From positions 186,001 through 250,000 of the forward strand of contig NZ_PXYJ01000002.1 in NCBI RefSeq assembly GCF_003012815.1: a stretch of 64,000 nucleotides of DNA. The letters are read 5' to 3'. A program made the position numbers and the translations under genes. The DNA is from Allosphingosinicella vermicomposti. GTDB lineage: Bacteria; Pseudomonadota; Alphaproteobacteria; Sphingomonadales; Sphingomonadaceae. The notes below the pieces were generated by a model that was not told where the DNA came from, did not search any database, and worked only from the letters and a program-made list of their open reading frames with translations. Shown here one piece after another: positions 57,460-64,000 of this stretch (position 1 is the first letter of the stretch; every line of letters begins with the position of its first letter).

Positions 57460-58659
57460 ATGCGTAGCGTATTTCTGGCGGCGGCAACCCTCTTGCTCAG
57501 CGCGTGCGGCGGCGGAAGCGGTGGCGGCGAGCGCCCGGGGCCGATCGCTCCGCCCCCGACCGCACAGCACAGCTTCGCGAACCCCACCGAAGCCAAGACT
57601 TATCAAGGCATCGGCGGCGCCCACAGCTATACCTACGATACGAGTGCGGATTTTGATAATCCCGCGACCCCGGAGATCGACGGCGGGCAGGATAATCAGC
57701 TCTACGCCGGCAATGCTTCGACCGCCCGGAACAGCGGCATTTCGATCGCTTATAGCCCACGTGACGGCATTTTCGAACTGACGGTGGACGAGCCGCTCGG
57801 CAATGCCGATACCGTTCTGCGGTTTCAGGATCCCGCGCATCGCACCGACTTTGGCGGCGCGAAGCAACCCCAGGATCATACCCCAAATTTCACTGCGGAC
57901 TTGCCGGGCATCAATTATCTTCAGGCCGGAACGTCCAGCGGCATTTACGGGCAGGACGGTTATGCGAGCGATGTCACGACTTTCTTTTTCCAGAAACCCG
58001 GCACGAGCACGCAATATGTGACGTTGGCCGGTTATCTGCGCAACCGGCTGAACATCGCGACAGAAAATAAGCCCGATCCTGCCAATCCGAGCCAGACGGC
58101 CGACTATCTCGTTTACAAGAACAATTTGCAGCGCGGCGCCTTTGCCTATGGCGAGCGGACGGTGAACAGCGCGGTGCCGAAGTCGGGGAGCGGCACCTAT
58201 AATGGCTCCATGATCGCAACTCTGGTTTACAATCCGCTGATTGAAACCGACGTGAATTCGCCCACCTACTTCCAGTGGATGCACGGCACCGCGCAGACCC
58301 GCGTTGATTTCGGCAAAAACAGCTTCGAAATCGATCTGGACGGAACGGTCATGGCGCCCCAGCTGGACAATTTCACAAGCGGCCAAGCCGACCTTCCCGG
58401 CGGATCGAAATTCCACGCCAGCGGATCGGGACGGATCGATCTGGTCCACACCGGCGGCTTTGCGGGCGCGTTTCAGGAAGCCTATTTCACCACGCCGGGA
58501 GCGACAGGCGTCCGCAAAGATGTGAATATCGCCGGATCGAGCGTCGACGGCGCCTTCTTTGGTCCGAATGCCGAGGAAGTGGGCGGCGGCTTCCGCATTG
58601 TCGGCGGAACGCCCGACGAGCGGATCGATATTCTCGGAGCCTTTACCGGCCGGAAGTGA
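57460..58659 (+). CDS. TbpB-like surface lipoprotein (Slam substrate)
   Basis: Outer membrane lipoprotein of 399 residues. Lipobox LSAC is followed by GGGSGGG, a flexible anchor. The C-terminal beta-barrel has the transferrin-binding-protein-like motif DGAFFGPNAEEVGGGFRIVGG (family GxFFGP-A-E-GG-F). ATG 57460 lies after GGGGGAG. The next gene encodes a Slam-type outer membrane protein, which flips such lipoproteins to the cell surface. Ligand unknown; haem, iron or other carriers are possible. Confidence 0.82.
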   Translation: MRSVFLAAATLLLSACGGGSGGGERPGPIAPPPTAQHSFANPTEAKTYQGIGGAHSYTYDTSADFDNPATPEIDGGQDNQLYAGNASTARNSGISIAYSPRDGIFELTVDEPLGNADTVLRFQDPAHRTDFGGAKQPQDHTPNFTADLPGINYLQAGTSSGIYGQDGYASDVTTFFFQKPGTSTQYVTLAGYLRNRLNIATENKPDPANPSQTADYLVYKNNLQRGAFAYGERTVNSAVPKSGSGTYNGSMIATLVYNPLIETDVNSPTYFQWMHGTAQTRVDFGKNSFEIDLDGTVMAPQLDNFTSGQADLPGGSKFHASGSGRIDLVHTGGFAGAFQEAYFTTPGATGVRKDVNIAGSSVDGAFFGPNAEEVGGGFRIVGGTPDERIDILGAFTGRK

Positions 58660-58667
58660 GCCCCGTC

Positions 58668-60029
58668 ATGAGGATGCGTGTCGCGGCCTTGTTGCTGGCC
58701 GCCATCGCCCTGCCCTGCCCGGTCTATGCGGCGCAGACCGCATCCGAAGTGCAATGCGCTGAAGGCCAGTGCACATACCGCCTGACGCCCGAGCAGCTGC
58801 TGGCGCAGGCGGAGCGGCTGGTGCAGGAGCGGCGCTTCGACGAGGCACGCGTGCTGGCCGATGCGTTAGGGAAGGCGCCGGGCTTCGAACTTCAGCACCG
58901 ATTCCTGACCGGCTTCATCGCGGTTGAAACCGGCAATCCAGAAGAAGCGATCCGCCAATTTCGCGCGATCCTGGCCGACGATCCAACGCAGACGCGTGTA
59001 CGCTTGGAACTGGCGCGCGCCTTGCTGATGACCGGCAAGGAAGCCGCCGCCGACCATCATTTCCGCCTTGCCGAAAATGACGGCGGCCTGCCCGAGGATA
59101 TCGCGCGGACGATCCGCAATGCGCGCGGGCTGATCCGGTCTCAGCGCCGGTGGAATGTGACGCTGGACCTGGGGATCGCACCCGATACGAATATCAATGG
59201 CGCGACCGATGCCGAGACGATCGATTTCCGCCTTGGCCCTTACATCATCCCGCTTAAGCTAGACGATGAAGCGCGGCGCCAATCGGGCATCGGGCAAATC
59301 GCCGCCTTTTCCGGCGAAGCGCGGGTTCCGATGGGCGACCGTATTTCCCTGATCGTCGACGGCTATGGTCAGGCGACCAATTACCGGGGCGACGATTTCG
59401 ACGATTTCTCCGCCCAGATCGCCGTCGGGCCGGAATTCCGGCTGGACACGATGACCAGCATTTCGGTTCAGGCGTTGGGTCAGCAGCGCTGGTATGGCGG
59501 CGATGTCGCATCGCGGCAGATCGGCGCCAAGGCGGCCTTTCAAAAAGTCCTGAACCAAGGCCAGCGCGTGGGGCTGCAATTCGATGTCAGGCGTAACTTT
59601 TCAGGTTTCAGCGATGATTATGACGGCTGGCAGCTGGCTGGATATGCCACGCTGGAGCGCGTTGTGCGGCGTTCCTTCATCGCGTCGGCAACCGGCTATG
59701 TCCGCCGCGACTTGCTGACATTGGAGAGCTATTCAAGCACCGATTATGGCGTCGAGATCGGCGTTGGCGGCGAGCTGCCCATGGGGATCAACGCGGGGCT
59801 TTCCGGCGGTGTGGGGCGGGCCGAATATGATGCGCCAATCGGTGGCTTTTCCACAGACGTTAGGAAAGATTGGCGCCTCAACGCCCGGGCCTATGCCGGG
59901 CTGAGGTCGGTGCGGCTGATGGGCTTTTCACCCTCGATCACCTATACGTTCGGTCGGACGGATACGAACTACGCTTTGTACCAGATGAACCGGCATAAAA
60001 TGCGGTTCAATCTAGCCCGCTATTTCTGA
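58668..60029 (+). CDS. Surface lipoprotein assembly modifier (Slam, DUF560)
   Basis: Outer membrane protein of 453 residues. After a signal peptide (ending CPVYAA) an N-terminal tetratricopeptide-like periplasmic domain (about 30-165) precedes a C-terminal barrel (about 170-453) with alternating aromatic strands, ending in NLARYF, an aromatic terminus. This is the Slam layout, which moves TbpB-like lipoproteins to the surface. ATG 58668 is chosen 8 nt after the lipoprotein stop; two further ATG/GTG options lie within 18 nt. Paired with the cargo gene just upstream. Confidence 0.85.
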   Translation: MRMRVAALLLAAIALPCPVYAAQTASEVQCAEGQCTYRLTPEQLLAQAERLVQERRFDEARVLADALGKAPGFELQHRFLTGFIAVETGNPEEAIRQFRAILADDPTQTRVRLELARALLMTGKEAAADHHFRLAENDGGLPEDIARTIRNARGLIRSQRRWNVTLDLGIAPDTNINGATDAETIDFRLGPYIIPLKLDDEARRQSGIGQIAAFSGEARVPMGDRISLIVDGYGQATNYRGDDFDDFSAQIAVGPEFRLDTMTSISVQALGQQRWYGGDVASRQIGAKAAFQKVLNQGQRVGLQFDVRRNFSGFSDDYDGWQLAGYATLERVVRRSFIASATGYVRRDLLTLESYSSTDYGVEIGVGGELPMGINAGLSGGVGRAEYDAPIGGFSTDVRKDWRLNARAYAGLRSVRLMGFSPSITYTFGRTDTNYALYQMNRHKMRFNLARYF

Positions 60030-60097
60030 CGCATAAGCCACGGAACCGGGTCTTTTCCCGCCACGTTTCGCCTGAGGCACAATGTGGAGGATGCTCA

Positions 60098-60517
60098 ATG
60101 AAACCGGGCTTTTTCAAGAAATATGCCTATGCGTGGATCACGGTGGGCTTCTTCCTCATTTCAATCATCCTCCACTGGCTGTTCGGCTGGTATGCGTTCG
60201 TCGATGAAGCCGCGCAGCATGGGGAGGCGCCGGAGCTTTCCGCCTATCTCGTCGAAATGGGCCGCGACACGTTCGAGAATTGGCAATCCGAGTTCCTGCA
60301 ATTGCTTTGGCAGGTCGTGGGGCTTGCCTATTTCCTCTATGTCGGATCGCCCGCGTCCAAGGAGAATGACGACCGGCTGGAGGCAAAGGTCGACAAGTTG
60401 ATCGAGCTTCAGGCGGGTCAGGGCGCGAAGGCGATTATCGAGGATATCGACGACCGCTACCTCCGCCACCACGGCCATGCCGCGCCGCATGGGCATACGA
60501 GTGAGGGGCGGGAGTAG
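60098..60517 (+). CDS. DUF6766-like small membrane protein
   Basis: Protein of 139 residues with two transmembrane helices (about 10-32 and 65-85) and a charged, His-rich tail (RHHGHAAPHGH). MKPGFFKKYAYAWITVGFFLISIILHWLFGW, then FENWQSEFLQLLWQVVGLAYFLYVGSP, resembles a family I recall as DUF6766, function unknown. Ribosome-site match (GGAGG) precedes the ATG. A palindromic repeat follows. Confidence 0.75.
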   Translation: MKPGFFKKYAYAWITVGFFLISIILHWLFGWYAFVDEAAQHGEAPELSAYLVEMGRDTFENWQSEFLQLLWQVVGLAYFLYVGSPASKENDDRLEAKVDKLIELQAGQGAKAIIEDIDDRYLRHHGHAAPHGHTSEGRE

Positions 60518-60531
60518 GAACGTTCAGACTT

Positions 60532-60622
60532 TCGTCATTGCGAGGAGCGAAGCAACGAAGCAATCCATTTCGCGGCCAGGCCAGGCGCCGCTGGATTGCT
60601 TCGCTCCGCTCGCAATGACGAG
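60532..60622. repeat. Palindromic repeat (type D)
   Basis: Ends TCGTCATTGCGAGGAGCG and CGCTCGCAATGACGA pair, with inner GAAGCAATCCA and TGGATTGCTTC also complementary. It lies 3 nt before the dxs stop in the convergent gap. Same family as 33024 and 49935. Confidence 0.93.
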
Positions 60623-60624
60623 GA

Positions 60625-62550
60625 TTAAGCCCGGGCGCTTTCCGCTATGCCGGTGCTGTTGTGGCGGAGTGCTTTCAGCACCGTGTCGACGATCGCGGCG
60701 GCGTCGAGCCCGGCTTCCTCATATTGTTTTTCGGGCTTGTCCTGATCCTGGAAGATGTCGGGCAGGCGCAGGGTGCGGATCTTGAGGCCCGCGTCGGTGA
60801 GACCCGCGTCGGACGCGAGGGTAAGGACGTGGGCGCCGAAGCCGCCGATTGCCGCTTCCTCGATCGTGACCGCGACTTCGTGGGTGGACAAGAGCTTGCG
60901 GATCAAATCCTCATCCAGCGGCTTGGCGAAACGCAGGTCTGCGACGGTGGTGGAGAGGCCCTTGCCGTCCAGCGTGTCGGCGGCCTTGAGCGCCTCTTCG
61001 AGGCGCGTGCCGAGGGAGAGGATCGCGATCTTCTTGCCTTCGCGGACGATGCGGCCCTTGCCGATTTCCAGCCGCTGCGGCGTTGCCGGAATGGCGACGC
61101 CGGTGCCGTTGCCGCGCGGGTAGCGGACCGCGCTCGGGCTGCTGTCGTGCAGCGCCATGGTGTGGACCATGTGGGTCAGTTCCGCTTCATCGGCGGCGGC
61201 CATGACGACCATATTCGGCAATGTGCAAAGATAAGCGAGGTCGAAGCTGCCCGCATGGGTGCAGCCGTCAGCGCCGACGAGGCCTGCGCGGTCCATGGCG
61301 AAGCGGACAGGCAGGTTCTGGATCGCCACGTCGTGCACGACCTGATCGTAGGCACGCTGCAGGAAGGTCGAGTAAATGGCAACGAACGGGCGGTGACCCT
61401 GCGCGGCGAGGCCAGCGGCGAAAGTCACGGCATGTTGCTCCGCAATGCCGACGTCGAACATGCGATCGGGGAAGCGATCGACGAACTTGTCGAGGCCGGT
61501 GCCGGACGGCATGGCGGCGGTGATCGCGACCACCTTTTCGTCGCGTTCGGCTTCGGCGACCAGGGCCTTGGCGAAGACATTGGTGTAGCTTGGCGGGCCC
61601 GCCGGCGCCTTTGCCTGTTCGCCGGAGATGACGTCGAATTTCTGGACGCCGTGATATTTGTCGGCGGCGGCTTCGGCGGGGCCGTAGCCCTTGCCCTTCT
61701 TCGTCACGACATGGACGAGCATCGGGCCCAAATCGGCATCGCGGACATTTTCGAGGATCTGGACGAGGCCTTCGATATCGTGGCCGTCGACCGGGCCGAC
61801 ATAATAAAAGCCAAGCTCTTCGAAGAGCGTACCGCCGGTTACCATGCCGCGGGTATATTCCTCCGCCTTGCGCGCCGCCTTGTGGAGCGGGCGCGGCAGC
61901 TTGCGCGCGAATTTTTGTGCAAGGTGGCGGACAGAGAGATATTTGTCGGAGCTGACGAGGCGGGCGAGATAGTGGCTCAAGCCCCCCACCGGCGGCGCGA
62001 TCGACATGTCATTGTCGTTCAAAATGACGACGAGGCGATTGCCCGCTTCGGCGGCATTGTTCATCGCTTCATAGGCCATGCCGGCGGACATGGCGCCATC
62101 GCCGATCACGGCGATCGCCTTGCCGGGAGCGCCGCTTAATTTATTCGCGATGGCGAAGCCGAGGGCGGCGGAGATGGACGTGGAGCTGTGCGCGGCGCCG
62201 AACGGATCATATTCGCTCTCGGCGCGCTTGGTGAAGCCCGAGAGGCCGCCGCCCATGCGCAAAGTGCGGATGCGGTCGCGGCGCCCGGTCAGGATCTTGT
62301 GCGGATAGCATTGATGGCCGACGTCCCAGATCAGGCGATCATCGGGCGTATTGAAGACATAATGGATGGCTGCGGTCAGTTCGACGACGCCAAGGCCCGA
62401 GCCGAGGTGGCCGCCGGTCACACCGACGGCGGAAATGGTTTCCGCGCGCAGTTCGTCGCACAGCTGGCGAAGCTGATCGACCTTCAGCCCGCGAAGATCC
62501 TGCGGCACGTTCACCTGATCGAGAAGCGGCGTTTGGGGGCGCTCGTTCAT
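60625..62550 (-). CDS. dxs: 1-deoxy-D-xylulose-5-phosphate synthase
   Basis: Thiamine-dependent first enzyme of the MEP isoprenoid pathway, 641 residues, normal length. [17 protein letters not shown], the ThDP motif [21 protein letters not shown] with NDN, and [17 protein letters not shown] are characteristic. It supplies DXP for isoprenoids and, in many bacteria, thiamine and pyridoxal. It is monocistronic as far as can be seen. Confidence 0.97.
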   Translation of the reverse strand: MNERPQTPLLDQVNVPQDLRGLKVDQLRQLCDELRAETISAVGVTGGHLGSGLGVVELTAAIHYVFNTPDDRLIWDVGHQCYPHKILTGRRDRIRTLRMGGGLSGFTKRAESEYDPFGAAHSSTSISAALGFAIANKLSGAPGKAIAVIGDGAMSAGMAYEAMNNAAEAGNRLVVILNDNDMSIAPPVGGLSHYLARLVSSDKYLSVRHLAQKFARKLPRPLHKAARKAEEYTRGMVTGGTLFEELGFYYVGPVDGHDIEGLVQILENVRDADLGPMLVHVVTKKGKGYGPAEAAADKYHGVQKFDVISGEQAKAPAGPPSYTNVFAKALVAEAERDEKVVAITAAMPSGTGLDKFVDRFPDRMFDVGIAEQHAVTFAAGLAAQGHRPFVAIYSTFLQRAYDQVVHDVAIQNLPVRFAMDRAGLVGADGCTHAGSFDLAYLCTLPNMVVMAAADEAELTHMVHTMALHDSSPSAVRYPRGNGTGVAIPATPQRLEIGKGRIVREGKKIAILSLGTRLEEALKAADTLDGKGLSTTVADLRFAKPLDEDLIRKLLSTHEVAVTIEEAAIGGFGAHVLTLASDAGLTDAGLKIRTLRLPDIFQDQDKPEKQYEEAGLDAAAIVDTVLKALRHNSTGIAESARA

Positions 62551-62693
62551 CTGATTATTGCATCCTTCCTGGACCCGAGGCTCTAGCGCCTGCGAGGCGG
62601 CGTGTCGAACAGGTTGTGGAGGGCGCGCGGCTATTCAAGAGCGGTTCAGGCGTAAAAGCGCGATCATTGCGCTTCCGCAATGGAGACAAGGTG

Positions 62694-63230
62694 ATGCGCG
62701 CCCTTTCCACATTGATGCTGACCGGGTTGACCTTTCTGGGAACGGCCCCTGCCCTCGCCATGGCCGATCCGGCGGCGGAGGCCATCGCGCTGATCGACCG
62801 GCATCGCGTGTCGATGCAGGTGCAGTGCACCGTGCCGATCCCGCCTGGGCCCTATGCGCCGCAATGGCAGCAGGACAATGCATGGCAAGCGGCGCAGGAT
62901 TTCAGCCGCTGCCTCGACGATGTCATGGCGCGCGAGCAGGCGCGGCTGTCAGACCTTACCTATGAGGTGGATCAGCTTCAGGCAGGCGCGGCGGACGGTG
63001 CCGACTGGGCGGGGGTCGAGGCGCATCTCGCGTCCAAATGGGACGAGCTCGATACGCTGGAGGGCAAGGTGCGCAACCGGGCCCGATGGGCGGAAACGGC
63101 GATAAATGTGGTCAACGCCCTCACGCCGCCGCCGCCCGCCGATCCGATGTTCCCGCCCTTTTCGGCAGGGTCGACGCCCTATCCTTATTACCGCCGCGAC
63201 AGCAGCGTGTCGGCGCCGGGTATTCGTTAG
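62694..63230 (+). CDS. Exported protein of unknown function
   Basis: Protein of 178 residues with a signal peptide (MRALSTLMLTGLTFLGTAPALAMADP), two Cys (in VQCTVPIPP and FSRCLDDVM), a helical middle and a Pro/Tyr-rich tail (PYYRRDSSVSAPG). GGAG lies upstream of ATG 62694. I do not recognise a family. It overlaps the convergent Fur-family gene by 4 nt. Confidence 0.7.
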   Translation: MRALSTLMLTGLTFLGTAPALAMADPAAEAIALIDRHRVSMQVQCTVPIPPGPYAPQWQQDNAWQAAQDFSRCLDDVMAREQARLSDLTYEVDQLQAGAADGADWAGVEAHLASKWDELDTLEGKVRNRARWAETAINVVNALTPPPPADPMFPPFSAGSTPYPYYRRDSSVSAPGIR

Positions 63231-63685
63231 TCGACGCAGTCGCCGCAGCGGCCGCGCACTTCGATGACCGGGCGATCGGGCGCGAAGCCGGCCTGTTTCG
63301 CAGCCTCGCGGACGCCGCCCGAAAGGCTGTCATCATCGATATGGGTCGCCTGTCCGCACGCGTCGCAGATGAGGAAGATGCAATCGTGGAGGCAGCCCGG
63401 ATGGTCGTTCGCGATATAGGCATTCGCACTTTCGACACGGCGGGCGAGGTTCGCGCCGACGAAGAGGTCGAGAATGCGGTAGACGCTGTTAGCGGCAACG
63501 CGGCGGCCCTGCGCAATGCTTACCTTTTCGGCGATATCGTAGGCGGAAGCGGGCTTATCGAATGCGGCAAGGGCATCGAACACGGAGGCGCGCATCTGCG
63601 TCCACTGTTCGCCTGATTTTTCCATCGCCGCTTTCGCAGCCCCGGCGAGCGACTCGCCCTCATGCTTGTGATGAACATGCGCCAT
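63227..63685 (-). CDS. Fur-family metalloregulator, probably Zur
   Basis: Regulator of 152 residues. The winged helix region is MRASVFDALAAFDKPASAYDIAEKVSIAQGRRVAANSVYRILD, with the typical SVYR recognition segment. Two CxxC pairs (CDAC and CGDC) make the structural zinc site; the His-rich start (HVHHKHE) suggests metal sensing. A MerC-like gene lies upstream on the same strand, a linkage seen for zinc-responsive Zur. It could also be a general Fur. Confidence 0.85.
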   Translation of the reverse strand: MAHVHHKHEGESLAGAAKAAMEKSGEQWTQMRASVFDALAAFDKPASAYDIAEKVSIAQGRRVAANSVYRILDLFVGANLARRVESANAYIANDHPGCLHDCIFLICDACGQATHIDDDSLSGGVREAAKQAGFAPDRPVIEVRGRCGDCVD

Positions 63686-63780
63686 GGGTGGGAGATAAGC
63701 GGTTCGCGGGGCCGGAACAAGTTGGGTCGGTTTCGGGTGAGCTCAGGCTTGGCGGTTTGGGGACGGGAGGTGCTGCAGGG

Positions 63781-64000
63781 TCAGCTATATGCGGGTTGGG
63801 GCGTCATAAAGCCGCTGACCGCGCGGCGATTGAGGTCGTGGCCGAGGGCGAGGATCGCGACGCCGAGGATCGTGTAGACGATCTCCATGCCCCCGTGCGG
63901 CAGCGAGAGGGCGCCCATCATGATGCCGATTCCAAAGGCGCCGACGGCGGCGGGCATCATATAGCCATGTTCGATTATCCCCTTCCCCAAAGCGACGATG
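63781..64000 (-). CDS. MerC domain-like membrane protein, 5'-truncated
   Basis: The frame is open to the right window edge; only the C-terminal ~72 residues are visible. Hydrophobic helices (AAVGAFGIGIMMGALSL and IVYTILGVAILALGHDLNRR) match the ending of short MerC-domain proteins, which carry or sense metals. It lies upstream of the Zur-like gene on the same strand. Identification is from a partial sequence. Confidence 0.6.
   Translation of the reverse strand, partial: IVALGKGIIEHGYMMPAAVGAFGIGIMMGALSLPHGGMEIVYTILGVAILALGHDLNRRAVSGFMTPQPAYS

Noticed and set aside
60661-62139. 492-residue plus-strand frame opposite dxs
   Set aside because: Shadow frame in high-GC DNA; the Dxs frame carries all conserved motifs.

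Overview
The window looks like chromosomal DNA of a Sphingomonadales-type alphaproteobacterium. The GC content is high, TonB-dependent receptor and Slam/TbpB-like outer-membrane genes are present, and the gene neighbourhoods (phenylacetate degradation, Ku/LigD end joining, UbiK/TspO, Zur next to MerC) fit. Several families of short palindromic repeats are scattered through it. No phage, insertion sequence, rRNA operon or CRISPR array is visible. I worked by reading alone, so family names come from motifs, not from searches.

Layout. (1) 1-3.9 kb: a type I secretion operon, truncated at the left edge (TolC, LapB-type ABC transporter, HlyD-type adaptor). (2) 3.9-6.3 kb: a YaiI/YqxD protein and an ABC-F ATPase. 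(3) 6.3-14.6 kb, minus strand: a two-partner secretion pair, tpsA (2181 aa, MBG repeats) and tpsB. (4) 14.9-22.4 kb: prepilin peptidase, phoU, phoB and a GspC-like protein, then a candidate Pho box, a surface lipoprotein and a TonB-dependent receptor. This is plausibly a phosphate-starvation module with type II secretion links. (5) 22.6-23.9 kb: a class A beta-lactamase-like protein. (6) 23.9-33.0 kb: phenylacetyl-CoA catabolism (TetR regulator, paaE-D-C-B-A, thiolase, paaG, paaZ), with palindromic repeats in most gaps. (7) 33.2-39.7 kb: lysA with an apparent ATA start, then an aminotransferase-E1-E2 2-oxoacid dehydrogenase operon with a divergent Lrp regulator. (8) 39.8-43.4 kb: Ku and LigD. 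(9) 43.4-46.5 kb: a small membrane protein, TelA and two paralogous proteins. (10) 46.5-52.4 kb, minus strand: CitE-like lyase, subclass B3 metallo-beta-lactamase, MaoC hydratase, tRNA-Gln, IlvE, ProC, YbjN, UbiK and TspO. (11) 52.4-57.4 kb: an RND efflux pump and TlyA. (12) 57.5-60.0 kb: a TbpB-like lipoprotein with its Slam exporter. (13) 60-64 kb: a DUF6766-like protein, Dxs, a small exported protein, a Zur/Fur regulator and a truncated MerC-like gene.

Points that stand out. Palindromic repeats of the kind seen between genes also lie in frame inside four coding sequences (PaaD N-terminus, E2 linker, LigD linker, B3 lactamase signal peptide), where they encode linker-like or leader peptides. 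A 16-bp motif upstream of paaA recurs with one mismatch upstream of ilvE, suggesting one TetR-type regulon. TpsA carries two identical 486-bp tandem units and only two cysteines, both at its extreme C-terminus, as in HMW1-type anchored adhesins. The paa cluster has no paaK here but lies beside an aminotransferase/2-oxoacid dehydrogenase operon that could make phenylacetyl-CoA from phenylalanine.
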